From: Geothrix terrae
GTDB taxonomy: Bacteria > Acidobacteriota > Holophagae > Holophagales > Holophagaceae
Assembly: GCF_022808775.1 (NCBI RefSeq)
Contig: NZ_JAKZLA010000002.1
Location: 124,001-188,000, forward strand
DNA: 64,000 nt
Direction of reading: 5' to 3'
In this document: one piece after another, positions 1 to 8,265 of the stretch
How the letters are laid out: each line of letters starts with the position of its first letter
How positions within the stretch are numbered: the first letter of the stretch is position 1
Translations under genes and position numbers: made by a program
Notes under the pieces: generated by a model
What the model saw: the letters and a program-made list of their open reading frames with translations, nothing else
The model's database searches: none
Told to the model about the DNA's origin: nothing

Positions 1-2
1 GC

Positions 3-1529
3 AGCGAGGTGGCGAACCTCACCCGGAACCACTTCCGGGAGCTGGACTTCATCGAGGTCGAGACGCCCATCCTCACCAAGTCCACGCCGGAAGGCGCCCG
101 CGACTACCTGGTGCCCAGCCGCGTCCACGCCGGCGAGTTCTTCGCGCTGCCCCAGAGCCCCCAGCTCTTCAAGCAGCTGCTCCAGGTGAGCGGCTTCGAG
201 CGCTACGTCCAGATCTGCCGCTGCTTCCGCGACGAGGACCTGCGCGCCGACCGCCAGCCCGAGTTCACCCAGATCGACATCGAGATGAGCTTCGTGCGCC
301 AGGAGGACGTCCAGGGCGTCATCGAGCCGCTGATGGTGAAGCTGGCCAAGATGGTCGGCAAGGACGTGACCGCGCCCTTCCCCCGCCTCCCCTACCGGGA
401 TGCCATGGAGTGGTACGGATCCGACAAGCCCGACCTCCGCTGCGCCATCAAGATCCAGGACGTCACCGGCCTTTTCGCAACAAGCGGATTCAACCTCTTC
501 CGCGCCGCCTCCGAGAGCCAGGGCCACCGCCGGGTGCGGGCCCTGTTCTTCCCCGGCGAGGCCGCGGGTTCCCTCAGCCGCAAGCAGCTGGACGAGCTGG
601 GCGAAACGGCCAAGCAGCTGGGCGCCGGCGGCCTGCCCTACGCCAAGTGGGGCAAGGACGGGCTCTCCAGCAGCTTCAAGAAGTTCCTCGAGCCCGCGGA
701 TGAAGCCGCCCTCCGGCAACGTCTCAGCGCGGCCGGGGATGGCCTGGCCATCTTCGCCGTGGGACCCGACGCCCAGACCAGCCGCGTGCTGGGCGAGCTG
801 CGCCTCCGCCTCGCCCGCCAGTTCGGGATGCTGGACGAGTCCCGGTTCGACTTCCTCTGGGTCGTGGACTTCCCCCTGCTGGAGTGGAGCGGCGAGGATG
901 ACGGTGAGGGCCGCTTCGTGGCCTGCCACCATCCTTTCACCAGCCCGCATCCGGAGGACCTGGACCTGCTGGAGACGGATCCCGCCCGCTGCCGCGCCGT
1001 GGCCTACGACCTGGTGCTCAACGGCTTCGAGGTGGGCGGCGGAAGCATCCGCATCCACGATGCCGAGACGCAAAGCCGGATGTTCCGGGCCATCGGCATC
1101 GGCCCCGAGGAGGCCCGCGCGAAGTTCGGCTTCCTGCTGGACGCCCTCAGCTACGGCGCCCCGCCCCACGGCGGCCTGGCCCTGGGCCTGGACCGTCTCG
1201 TCATGCTGCTGGCGGGCGTGGACAACATCCGCGAGGTCATCGCCTTCCCCAAGACCGCCCAGGCCCGCTGCCTCATGACGGACGCCCCCAGCCCCGTGGA
1301 CGAACGGCAGCTCCGCGAACTGCACCTGGTCACGGAAGCCCACCAGACCTACCGGGTGGGCGCCGTGTTCTTCGAGAGCGCCGAAGGAGGCAGCCCCGAA
1401 TTGCGCGGCCAGGCGCTCCAGCAGATCAGCCAGATGACCCCCCGCCAGGCCCAGGGCCTCGTCACCCTCGACGCCCAGGGCCAGATCCTCGATGCCCAGA
1501 CCCTCAGCGGGCCGACCTTCGAGTTCTGA
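3..1529 (+). CDS. aspS: Aspartate--tRNA ligase (AspRS), 5' end outside the window
   Basis: Class II aminoacyl-tRNA synthetase that charges tRNA-Asp (or tRNA-Asp/Asn) with aspartate in the cytoplasm. The reading frame is open from base 3, before the first possible GTG at 9, so the N-terminal OB-fold anticodon domain and part of the catalytic domain are cut off by the window edge. Visible are motif 1 (FIEVETPILTKSTPEGARDY), the motif 2 region (FRDEDLRADRQPEFTQ) and motif 3 (GLALGLDRLVMLLAG), with the bacterial GAD-type insertion between motifs 2 and 3. The chain continues about 65 residues past the DAPSPV segment where most bacterial AspRS proteins end, which is unusual. A discriminating or non-discriminating type cannot be assigned because the anticodon domain is missing. 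Confidence 0.96.
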   Translation, partial: SEVANLTRNHFRELDFIEVETPILTKSTPEGARDYLVPSRVHAGEFFALPQSPQLFKQLLQVSGFERYVQICRCFRDEDLRADRQPEFTQIDIEMSFVRQEDVQGVIEPLMVKLAKMVGKDVTAPFPRLPYRDAMEWYGSDKPDLRCAIKIQDVTGLFATSGFNLFRAASESQGHRRVRALFFPGEAAGSLSRKQLDELGETAKQLGAGGLPYAKWGKDGLSSSFKKFLEPADEAALRQRLSAAGDGLAIFAVGPDAQTSRVLGELRLRLARQFGMLDESRFDFLWVVDFPLLEWSGEDDGEGRFVACHHPFTSPHPEDLDLLETDPARCRAVAYDLVLNGFEVGGGSIRIHDAETQSRMFRAIGIGPEEARAKFGFLLDALSYGAPPHGGLALGLDRLVMLLAGVDNIREVIAFPKTAQARCLMTDAPSPVDERQLRELHLVTEAHQTYRVGAVFFESAEGGSPELRGQALQQISQMTPRQAQGLVTLDAQGQILDAQTLSGPTFEF

Positions 1530-1652
1530 GGCCCTCCGTGGAACCTTACCGGTCGAGCGGCCACCATTCATGGGATCCTCCCATTCGGCGAGACCCGGTC
1601 CACCCTTCCATCACGCTTCGGCCCACGGGGTCTAGTTTTTCGGAGAGATTCG

Positions 1653-3020
1653 ATGATCCAGGGATGTCCTAGCCCGGTCGGGGCCGCCGGTTCGATGCGG
1701 GCCCGGCTCCTATCCCTATCGGTGATCCTCCTCCTGGCGCTGGGCCTGGCACTGGGGACGGCCTGTTCCGGCCACAAGTCCGCCGACGCCTCCGCACCGG
1801 GCACGCCACCGGCCATCACCACCGCCCCGGCGAGCGCCAGCACCGTCACCGGCCGCCCGGTCACCTTCACGGTCACCGCCACCGGAGCCGCCACGCTGTC
1901 CTACCAGTGGGCCAAGGATGGCCAGAGCATCCTGGGCGCCATCAGCTCCAGCTTCACCCTCTTCCAGCCCAGGGTCGAGGACGCGGGCAACTACACCGTG
2001 ACCATCACCAATCCCAACGGCACCATCACCAGCGGCATCGCCACGCTGACCGTGGCCGCCGCCGTGGTGTTCCCGGCGCCGGTGGGCCTGGCCTATGACG
2101 CCTCGGGCAGCCTCTTCGTGTCCGACATGGACGATCACACCATCTGGAAGGTGGACGCCACGAACCACAAGACTCTCCTGGCGGGCAGCTCCGGACTGGC
2201 CGGTTCCGCCGACGGCCTGGGCACGGACGCGCGGTTCAGCCATCCGGGCGGCCTCGCCATCGATCCCGCGGGGAACCTGCTGGTGGCCGACACGGGCAAC
2301 CACACCATCCGGCGGATCGCGCCCGACGGCACCGTGACCACCCTGGCCGGCGCCGCGGGACTGCCCGGGACCGCGGACGGCCCCGGCGCCCAGGCCCGCT
2401 TCAACGCCCCTTTCGGCCTGGCCGCGGACGCCACCGGCGGGGCCTACATCGCCGATGCCCAGAACCACACCATCCGCTACCTGGCCGCGGACGGAACGGT
2501 CTCCACCTACGCCGGCAAGGCCGGCGCGCCGGGGCTCGTGGATGGGACCGCCACGGCCGCCCAGTTCAACCAGCCCAACGGGATCACCCTGGCGCCGAAC
2601 GGGACCCTGTACGTGGCGGATTACGGCAATTCCTGCATCCGGGCCATCGCGCCGGGCGCCGTCGTGACCCGACTGGCCGGGCAGGCCAGCACCTACGGCT
2701 TCGCCGACGGCAACGGCCTCTCCGCCGCCAAGTTCAATTCCCCCGTGGGAATCGCGCTGGATGCCGCCGGGGTCCTGTGGGTCGCCGACACCCAGAACCA
2801 CGCGATCCGGCGCATCGGGACCGACGGCACGGTCAGCACCCCCGCCGGGACGGGCGGCACGGCCGGCAACGCGGACGGGACCGGCACCGCGGCCCTCTTC
2901 TACCGGCCCTGCGGCATCGCCGTCACCCCCGCGGGCAACCTGGCGGTGGCCGACACGGCCAACCACCTCCTGAGGACCGTGACCCCCGCCGGCGTCGCCA
3001 CGACCTTCCTCGCCCCCTGA
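1653..3020 (+). CDS. Secreted Ig-like / NHL-repeat propeller protein, probable lipoprotein
   Basis: Likely exported to the cell surface. The start at 1653 has a GGAGAG ribosome site five bases upstream, but the signal peptide proper begins at an internal Met (1695): a short basic stretch, a Leu/Ala-rich core and a GTAC lipobox-like end. An Ig-like domain (about residues 50-135, with YQWAKDGQ and AGNYTVTITN) is followed by six NHL blades, each carrying a GLAID...GNLLVADTGNHTIRRI pattern and separated by Ala/Gly-rich loops ending in ARF/AQF. Six blades are enough for a closed propeller, usually a protein- or carbohydrate-binding surface. No catalytic motif is seen, and a terminator follows. Function unknown beyond a binding role. 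Confidence 0.8.
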   Translation: MIQGCPSPVGAAGSMRARLLSLSVILLLALGLALGTACSGHKSADASAPGTPPAITTAPASASTVTGRPVTFTVTATGAATLSYQWAKDGQSILGAISSSFTLFQPRVEDAGNYTVTITNPNGTITSGIATLTVAAAVVFPAPVGLAYDASGSLFVSDMDDHTIWKVDATNHKTLLAGSSGLAGSADGLGTDARFSHPGGLAIDPAGNLLVADTGNHTIRRIAPDGTVTTLAGAAGLPGTADGPGAQARFNAPFGLAADATGGAYIADAQNHTIRYLAADGTVSTYAGKAGAPGLVDGTATAAQFNQPNGITLAPNGTLYVADYGNSCIRAIAPGAVVTRLAGQASTYGFADGNGLSAAKFNSPVGIALDAAGVLWVADTQNHAIRRIGTDGTVSTPAGTGGTAGNADGTGTAALFYRPCGIAVTPAGNLAVADTANHLLRTVTPAGVATTFLAP

Positions 3021-3050
3021 GCGGGGTCCCTTCCCACCCTTTCTCTCCGC

Positions 3051-3085
3051 AACCCCTGGCCCGGTCCGGTCCAGGGGTTATTTTT
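3051..3085 (+). terminator. Rho-independent terminator after the NHL gene
   Basis: A perfect 9-bp inverted repeat (AACCCCTGG / CCAGGGGTT) with an 11-base loop is followed by ATTTTT. It separates the NHL gene from the AmmeMemoRadiSam cluster. Confidence 0.85.
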
Positions 3086-3090
3086 GCGGC

Positions 3091-3927
3091 ATGGACACGA
3101 CGATGGATGTCCGTGCGGCCGCGGTGGCCGGGATTTTCTACCCGCGGGAGAGCAGCGAGCTGAGCCAGGCCATCCAGGCGATGTTCGCGGACGCCACCGG
3201 GGCCAATCCCTGGCTGGGGCCCCCCAAGGCCCTGATCGTCCCGCACGCGGGCTATGTCTACTCCGGGCCCATCGCCGCCAGCGCCTACGCGTCCCTGAAC
3301 CGCCTGCGGGGCATCATCCGGCGGGTGGTCCTGCTGGGCCCGGCCCATCACGTGCCCGTGGTGGGCCTGGCCCTGCCCGGCGTCTCCGCCTTCGACACCC
3401 CCCTCGGGCGGATTCCCGTGGATGCCGCGGCCGCGGAGACCCTCCGGCCCCTGGCCGGCGTGACGACAAGCCCGGCCGCCCATGCGAGGGAGCATTCGAT
3501 CGAAGTCCAGCTGCCCTTCCTCCAGCAGGCCCTGGGCACCTTCCAGCTGGTGCCCCTAGCCGTGGGCCATGCCACCGCCGAGCGCGTGGCGGAGACCATC
3601 GAGGCCGTCTGGGGAGGGATGGAGACCCTGATCGTGGTGAGCTCAGATCTATCCCACTACCTGCCCTACGAGCGGGCGCAGGCCCTGGACCGCCGCACCT
3701 GCGCCAGCATTTCGGACCTGGACCTGCTGGCCAGCCACGACCAGGCCTGCGGCGCCACGGCGGTGAACGGGCTGCTGCTGACCGCCCGGCACCACCGGTT
3801 GACACCTCATCTGATGGACCTGCGCAACTCCGGAGACACGGCCGGGGACCGCGACCACGTGGTGGGCTATGCCGCCTTCGCGTTCGTCCAGGAGGGCGCC
3901 CATGACCCATCCGCACGCGAGCATTGA
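3091..3927 (+). CDS. amrB: AmmeMemoRadiSam system protein B (MEMO1 family)
   Basis: A 278-residue MEMO-family protein, structurally related to class III extradiol dioxygenases; the bacterial role is unknown. Family landmarks: IVPHAGYVYSGPIA near residue 50, LLGPAHH, EHSIEVQLPFLQ, SSDLSHYLPYE and CGATAVNGLLL near the C-terminus. These carry the conserved His and Cys residues that in human MEMO1 line a metal site. It is the first of three tightly packed genes (overlap of 26 bases with the AMMECR1 gene). No ribosome site is visible before 3091; an internal ATG at 3103 is an alternative start. Confidence 0.93.
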   Translation: MDTTMDVRAAAVAGIFYPRESSELSQAIQAMFADATGANPWLGPPKALIVPHAGYVYSGPIAASAYASLNRLRGIIRRVVLLGPAHHVPVVGLALPGVSAFDTPLGRIPVDAAAAETLRPLAGVTTSPAAHAREHSIEVQLPFLQQALGTFQLVPLAVGHATAERVAETIEAVWGGMETLIVVSSDLSHYLPYERAQALDRRTCASISDLDLLASHDQACGATAVNGLLLTARHHRLTPHLMDLRNSGDTAGDRDHVVGYAAFAFVQEGAHDPSAREH

Positions 3928-4483
3928 CTGGGGTCCCCCCCTGCTGCGGATCGCCCGCGGCGCCATCGCGGAAAAACTGGGCATGGCGGCGTCGCCGGTT
4001 CCGACCGCCGGCTGGCTTGAGGAACCCGCCGCCACCTTCGTCACCCTCCACCGCCTGGGCCAGCTCCGGGGCTGCATGGGCACCCTGGAGCCGCGGCGGC
4101 CCCTCGGCGAGGATGTGGCCGAGAATGCCCGGCAGGCGGCCTTCCACGATCCCCGCTTCCCGCCCCTGGCCCGCAGCGAATTCACCGACCTCAGGGTGGA
4201 GGTGTCCCTTCTCTCCGACCTCGAACCGCTCCCCTTCAACAGCCAGGCCCATCTGCTGACCCTGCTGCGGCCGGAGGAAGACGGCCTGGTGCTGGAATGG
4301 CAGGGGCTGCGGGGCGCCTTCCTGCCCCAGGTCTGGGATCAGCTGCCCGAACCCGCGGACTTCCTGGCCCATCTGAAGCGGAAGGCCGGCCTGCCCATGG
4401 CGTTCTGGGATGACGGCATCCGGATCGCCCGGTTCACGGTGACGCGCTTCCACGAGGAGGCCGAGGTGGGCAGCCCCGGGTAG
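3902..4483 (+). CDS. amrA: AmmeMemoRadiSam system protein A (AMMECR1 family)
   Basis: An AMMECR1-domain protein of 193 residues. The family core is visible in FVTLHRLGQLRGCMGTLEPR (the LRGCIG hallmark), ARQAAFHDPRFPPL and LRVEVSLLSDLEPL. ATG 3902 is preferred because AGGAGGG lies five bases upstream; an in-frame start at 3869 would lengthen the overlap with the MEMO gene. The molecular function is unsettled; in many bacteria and archaea it is found with MEMO and a radical-SAM enzyme, as here. Translational coupling to the upstream gene is likely. Confidence 0.93.
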   Translation: MTHPHASIDWGPPLLRIARGAIAEKLGMAASPVPTAGWLEEPAATFVTLHRLGQLRGCMGTLEPRRPLGEDVAENARQAAFHDPRFPPLARSEFTDLRVEVSLLSDLEPLPFNSQAHLLTLLRPEEDGLVLEWQGLRGAFLPQVWDQLPEPADFLAHLKRKAGLPMAFWDDGIRIARFTVTRFHEEAEVGSPG

Positions 4484-4487
4484 CGCC

Positions 4488-5582
4488 ATGGATTCCGCCA
4501 CCCATCTCGCCCCCCACCGCGCCCGCTGGTGGCATCGCCTGGACGATGGGCGGCTCCAGTGCGACCTCTGCCCCCGCGACTGCAAGCTGGGCGAAGGCCA
4601 GCGCGGCGCCTGCTTCGTTCGGCAGAATCTGGGCGGCGGGATGGTGCTCACCACCTACGGCCGCTCGTCGGGCTTCTGCGTCGATCCCATCGAGAAGAAG
4701 CCTCTGAATCATTTCCTCCCGGGCTCGCGGGTGCTGTCCTTCGGCACCGCGGGCTGCAACCTCATGTGCAAGTTCTGCCAGAACTGGGACATCAGCAAGG
4801 CGAGGGACATGGACCGCCTCACGGACCGGGCCTCTCCGGATGGCATCGCGGGGGCCGCGGCCGCCTCCGGATGCCGGAGCGTTGCCTTCACCTACAACGA
4901 CCCGGTGATCTTCGCGGAGTACGCCATGGACGTGGCCGACGCCTGCCACGAGCGGGGCCTCCGCACCGTCGCCGTGACGGCCGGCTACATGCACGCCGGG
5001 CCCCGGCGGGCCTTCTACGCCAAGATGGATGCCGCCAACGTGGACCTCAAGGCCTTCACGGAGGGGTTCTACGCGCGGCTCTCCGCAGCCCACCTCCAGC
5101 CGGTGCTGGACACGCTCCAGTACCTCCGGCACGAGACGGACACCTGGCTGGAGATCACCACCCTCCTCATCCCGGGACAGAACGATTCGAGCGAGGAGCT
5201 CGCGGCCCTGTCCGCCTGGATCGCCCGGGAGCTGGGCCCGGATGTGCCCCTGCACTTCACCGCCTTCCACCCGGACTACAAGATGACGGACCTGCCCCGG
5301 ACGCCGACGTCCACCCTCACCCGCGCGCGGGAGATCGCCCGGGCCGCAGGCCTCCGCTACGTCTACACCGGCAACGTGCATGATGCCACCGGGGGGACGA
5401 CCCATTGTCCCGGCTGCCAGGCCGCCCTCATCGTCCGGGACTGGTACCGGATCGAGCGGAACCGCCTGACCGCCGCCGGTCGCTGCCCGGATTGCGGGAC
5501 CAAGATCCCCGGGCATTTCGAAACGACCGCCCTGCCCTTCGGCAACCGCCGCATCCCGGTCACGATCCCCCCGGACGATTGA
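4488..5582 (+). CDS. amrS: AmmeMemoRadiSam system radical SAM enzyme
   Basis: A 364-residue radical-SAM protein starting four bases after the AMMECR1 stop. The cluster-binding CNLMCKFCQNW (CxxxCxxC) sits near residue 87. An N-terminal Cys-rich segment (CDLCPRDCKLGEGQRGAC) resembles that of pyruvate formate-lyase-activating-type enzymes. A C-terminal pair of CxxC motifs (HCPGCQ, CPDCG) looks like a zinc or auxiliary-cluster ribbon. The substrate is unknown; by synteny it acts with the MEMO and AMMECR1 proteins. It is the last gene of the trio. Confidence 0.94.
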   Translation: MDSATHLAPHRARWWHRLDDGRLQCDLCPRDCKLGEGQRGACFVRQNLGGGMVLTTYGRSSGFCVDPIEKKPLNHFLPGSRVLSFGTAGCNLMCKFCQNWDISKARDMDRLTDRASPDGIAGAAAASGCRSVAFTYNDPVIFAEYAMDVADACHERGLRTVAVTAGYMHAGPRRAFYAKMDAANVDLKAFTEGFYARLSAAHLQPVLDTLQYLRHETDTWLEITTLLIPGQNDSSEELAALSAWIARELGPDVPLHFTAFHPDYKMTDLPRTPTSTLTRAREIARAAGLRYVYTGNVHDATGGTTHCPGCQAALIVRDWYRIERNRLTAAGRCPDCGTKIPGHFETTALPFGNRRIPVTIPPDD

Positions 5583-5690
5583 GGCGCCCCTCCCCCGCAG
5601 GCGTACCTTGAAGCCATGCTCTCCGCGCTGCTGCTTCCCATCCTGCTCGCCCCCTCATCAGGCGGCCCAGCGCCCCGAAAGGAGGCCCGC

Positions 5691-6146
5691 ATGGAACTCC
5701 GGATCCCAGCCTTTCCCAATGGCGGCACCGTTCCTCGGGTCCACACCGCCGATGGCGCCGACCGCTCCCCGGTTCTCCAGTGGGGCGAGCCGCCCGCAGG
5801 CACCGCCGCCTTCGCCCTGATCGTGGACGACCCCGATGCCCCCGTCGGCACCTGGGTCCACTGGGTCCTCTATGATCTGCCGGGCACGGCCCGGTTCCTC
5901 GCGGAGAACCAGCCCCGCACGGCCGATCTCCCAGGCGGGGGCCGCCAGGGCAAGAACAGCTGGGGCCGCCTGGGCTGGAATGGCCCCTCGCCCCCACCTG
6001 GAAAGCCCCACCGCTACTTCTTCCGCCTCCTGGCCCTCTCGGCCCCGCTGGGCCTCCCCGCCAGCGCCAGCCGGGCCCAGGTGGACGCCGCGATGAAGGG
6101 CAAGGTCCTGGCCGAGGGCACCTGGATGGGCACCTACGGGCGCTGA
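5691..6146 (+). CDS. YbhB/YbcL family (PEBP, Raf-kinase-inhibitor-like) protein
   Basis: Phosphatidylethanolamine-binding-protein fold; bacterial members are small soluble proteins of uncertain ligand. Diagnostic blocks are ALIVDDPDAP, GTWVHWVLYDLP and HRYFFRLLAL. ATG 5691 has AAAGGAGG ideally placed and gives 151 residues, close to E. coli YbhB. The frame is open to ATG 5616, which would add MLSALLLPILLAPSSGG. That could be an export signal, although it lacks N-terminal basic residues and a ribosome site, so a periplasmic form cannot be excluded. Converges on the flavin reductase gene. Confidence 0.88.
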   Translation: MELRIPAFPNGGTVPRVHTADGADRSPVLQWGEPPAGTAAFALIVDDPDAPVGTWVHWVLYDLPGTARFLAENQPRTADLPGGGRQGKNSWGRLGWNGPSPPPGKPHRYFFRLLALSAPLGLPASASRAQVDAAMKGKVLAEGTWMGTYGR

Positions 6147-6157
6147 GCGGCCGAGCC

Positions 6158-6691
6158 TCAGGGCTTGCCGGACTTCAACCGGATCGTCTCGCCATCCACC
6201 ACGAAGACGCCGTATCCCTGGTGGTGGAGGGTCTTCGGCTTCTTCTGCGCGGGGTCGATCCAGGCCTGCACCACCTCCAGCACGAAGAGGTTGTAGCGGT
6301 TCACGAAGCGCGTGTCCGCGACCCGGCACTCCAGGTTCGCGAAGCACTCGGCCACCAGCGGCGCGGCCACCTTCTTCGCCGGCAGGGGCGTGAGGCCGAA
6401 GGCCGCGAACTTGTCCACGTCGCGGCCCGAGGCGTTGCCCACCTTCACCACCTGCTTCGCCAGCCCGGCCGCGGGGATCGCGATCACGCATTCCCGCGTC
6501 TTCCGCAGGGCCTCGAAGCTGTGGTTGGCGCCACTCACCAGGCAGCCCACCAGGGGCGGGTTGAACTCCATCATCATGTGCCAGGACATGGCCATGACGT
6601 TGGCGCGGCCCCGCTGCGCCGTGGCCAGCAGCACCACCGGCCCCGGCTCCAGCAGGGTGTACACCTCCGAGAGTGGAAGGGCCTTCATCAT
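6158..6691 (-). CDS. Flavin reductase family protein (FMN-binding split barrel)
   Basis: A 177-residue split-barrel flavoprotein of the flavin reductase/DIM6-NTAB family, which binds FMN and often hands reduced flavin or electrons to a partner. Seen: PGPVVLLATAQRGRANVMAM (beta strand and flavin contact), FNPPLVGCLVSGANHSFEAL and NLECRVADTRFVNRYNLFVLEV. The start codon is one of two adjacent ATGs with GAGAGGGGG upstream. It is divergent from the SRPBCC-ArsR operon, about 125 bases away, so the two could share regulation. The physiological substrate is unknown. Confidence 0.88.
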   Translation of the reverse strand: MMKALPLSEVYTLLEPGPVVLLATAQRGRANVMAMSWHMMMEFNPPLVGCLVSGANHSFEALRKTRECVIAIPAAGLAKQVVKVGNASGRDVDKFAAFGLTPLPAKKVAAPLVAECFANLECRVADTRFVNRYNLFVLEVVQAWIDPAQKKPKTLHHQGYGVFVVDGETIRLKSGKP

Positions 6692-6755
6692 GGGCGCCCC
6701 CTCTCTCCAAGCCTACGCCGAGCCGGAAGCCCCGAATCAGCTCCAAAAGCAAAAA

Positions 6756-6815
6756 ATGCAACCAATGGGTTGCATCAATCCCCAATCCGTCTAACATGCA
6801 ACCAGGAGGTTACAC
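6756..6815 (+). promoter_or_regulatory. Two candidate ArsR operators in the promoter region of the SRPBCC-arsR operon
   Basis: A perfect palindrome ATGCAACC-AATG-GGTTGCAT occupies 6756-6775. A second copy at 6796-6815 keeps the left arm ATGCAACC exactly and 6 of 8 bases of the right arm (GGTTACAC), with the same 4-base spacer. The copies are exactly 40 bp apart, near four helical turns, and the second overlaps the AGGAGG ribosome site of the downstream gene. A weak -35/-10 pair (TTGCAT, 16 bases, TAACAT) lies between them. Likely autoregulation by the ArsR protein encoded two genes downstream is an inference. Confidence 0.7.
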
Positions 6816-7274
6816 ATGACGGCATCGAGCACCGACTGCATCAGGAAGGAGATCCATCTCCGCGCGCCCCGGACACGGGTCTGGAAGGCGCTGTCGGACG
6901 CCGAGGAGTTCGGAACCTGGTTCGGGATGAAGCTGGAGGGGCGCTTCGTGCCCGGCCAGCCGGTCTTCGGACGGATCACCCATCCCAACTACTCGCACAT
7001 CCACCTGGAGATGAGGATCGAGCGCATGGAACCGGAGCGCCTCTTCTCCTACCGCTGGCACCCCTACCCCATGGACGTGAAACGGGACTACTCGGTCGAA
7101 CCCATGACCCTCGTGGAGTTTCACCTCGAGGCGGCCGAGGGTGGCACCCTGCTCAAGGTGATGGAGTCCGGCTTCGACCAGTTGCCGCCCGATCGGCGCG
7201 ACGAGGCCTTTCGCATGAACGATGCCGGGTGGGCGGGCCAGCTGCCCCGGATCGAACGCCATGTCACGAGCTGA
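6816..7274 (+). CDS. SRPBCC (AHSA1-type) domain protein
   Basis: A 152-residue START/Bet v1-like protein with the AHSA1 pattern: IRKEIHLRAPRTRVWKAL at the N-terminus, an internal beta sheet (IERMEPERLFSYRWHPY) and a C-terminal helix. Such proteins bind hydrophobic ligands and commonly pair with an ArsR repressor. The start is fixed by AGGAGG six bases upstream, inside the second operator. Its last 14 bases overlap the start of the ArsR gene, so the two are translationally coupled. Ligand unknown. Confidence 0.88.
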   Translation: MTASSTDCIRKEIHLRAPRTRVWKALSDAEEFGTWFGMKLEGRFVPGQPVFGRITHPNYSHIHLEMRIERMEPERLFSYRWHPYPMDVKRDYSVEPMTLVEFHLEAAEGGTLLKVMESGFDQLPPDRRDEAFRMNDAGWAGQLPRIERHVTS

Positions 7275-7605
7275 GGCCCTCTCCCCCGCGCGGCTGAAGG
7301 ACGCCGCGCCCCTCTTCGCCGCCCTGGGGGATGCGACGCGCTTGGGCCTGCTTGTCAGCCTCTGCTCCGGCGGACCGCTCACGGTCACGCGCCTCAGCGG
7401 CCAGTTCGACGTCTCCCGGCAGGCCATCACCAAGCATCTCGACGTGCTGGCCGAAGCGGGCCTCGTCAAGAGCGCCCGCCACGGACGAGAGCGCATCTGG
7501 ACCTTTGAGCCCAAGCGCCTCGAGGATGCCCACCAGTATCTGGAGCGCCTGTCCAGGGAGTGGGACGTCGCCCTGGGGCGGCTCAAGGCCTTCGTCGAAA
7601 CCTGA
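7261..7605 (+). CDS. ArsR/SmtB-family winged-helix repressor
   Basis: A 114-residue transcriptional regulator. HTH signature: FAALGDATRLGLLVSL, then FDVSRQAITKHLDVLAEAGL and the wing VKSARHGRERIWTF. ATG 7261 is chosen over 7222 because it gives the normal family length and the typical short overlap with the SRPBCC gene. No Cys-rich metal-binding motif (ELCVCDL type) is present, so it belongs to the non-metal ArsR group that typically controls AHSA1-like partners. It probably binds the palindromes at 6756-6815. Confidence 0.9.
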   Translation: MSRAEALSPARLKDAAPLFAALGDATRLGLLVSLCSGGPLTVTRLSGQFDVSRQAITKHLDVLAEAGLVKSARHGRERIWTFEPKRLEDAHQYLERLSREWDVALGRLKAFVET

Positions 7606-7612
7606 CATCCAG

Positions 7613-7715
7613 AGGAGGCCCATGCCCCAGTCCTGACCCTGTGAAGCCCACTTCGGGCTCGAAGAACTCGCCGATCGTGCCTGGCGTCATTCCCTTTTTC
7701 GTGTACTGAAACGAA
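7613..7715. other. Remnant-like stretch between two SRPBCC genes
   Basis: An AGGAGG-ATG at 7613-7624 begins a frame that stops after four codons, as if a third operon gene had been lost. On the minus strand, 7712 to about 7640 reads as a protein-like fragment containing KKGMTPGTIGEFFEPEVGF with no start codon. It may be a remnant of an unrelated gene. No intact gene lies in this gap. Confidence 0.3.
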
Positions 7716-7785
7716 CTCAAAACCGATTTATCGCCTGCAAGTGCAGGTGAAGCGGGCTGTGCCCCGAAAACACAACGGAGGTTCT

Positions 7786-8244
7786 ATGGTCGACATCATT
7801 CATCGCGTGGGAATCAAGGCTTCACCGGAAAAGGTGTACTCCGCATTGACGACCCTCGAAGGCCTGGCGCACTGGTGGACTGAAGACACGGAAGGGAATG
7901 CCGCGCTTGGCGGGACCATCAGGTTCTCCTTCCGGTCGCCCGCCGGGGATTTTATCGGGAAGATGGCGATGACGGTCCAGGAGCTCAAGGCTCCCGACGA
8001 GGTGCGATGGCTCTGCACCGAGGGCCCCTCGGATTGGGTGGGAACGTCGATCACCTTCCAGCTTTCCCGGCAGGACAACCAGACCATCGTCCTGTTCGGT
8101 CACCGGAACTGGGCTGAGTCGACCGAGTTCATGGCCCACTGCAGCATGAAGTGGGCGACCTTCCTCCTGAGCCTTCGCGCCTACGTGGAGACCGGCGCCG
8201 GAAAGCCATCCCCCGGCGACCTGAAGATCGATAACTGGAATTGA
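7786..8244 (+). CDS. SRPBCC (AHSA1-type) domain protein, second copy
   Basis: A 152-residue START-like protein: IIHRVGIKASPEKVYSALTT, LAHWWTEDTEG, then strands ending in SMKWATFLLSLRAYVETGAG. This is the polyketide-cyclase/AHSA1 pattern with the HWWT motif typical of one subgroup. GGAGG four bases before ATG 7786 fixes the start; an upstream in-frame GTG (7741) lacks a ribosome site. It follows the ArsR operon after 180 bases, so it may or may not be co-transcribed. It is only distantly similar to the first SRPBCC protein. Ligand unknown. Confidence 0.86.
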   Translation: MVDIIHRVGIKASPEKVYSALTTLEGLAHWWTEDTEGNAALGGTIRFSFRSPAGDFIGKMAMTVQELKAPDEVRWLCTEGPSDWVGTSITFQLSRQDNQTIVLFGHRNWAESTEFMAHCSMKWATFLLSLRAYVETGAGKPSPGDLKIDNWN

Positions 8245-8265
8245 GGGCTGCGAGTACGGCGTTGA

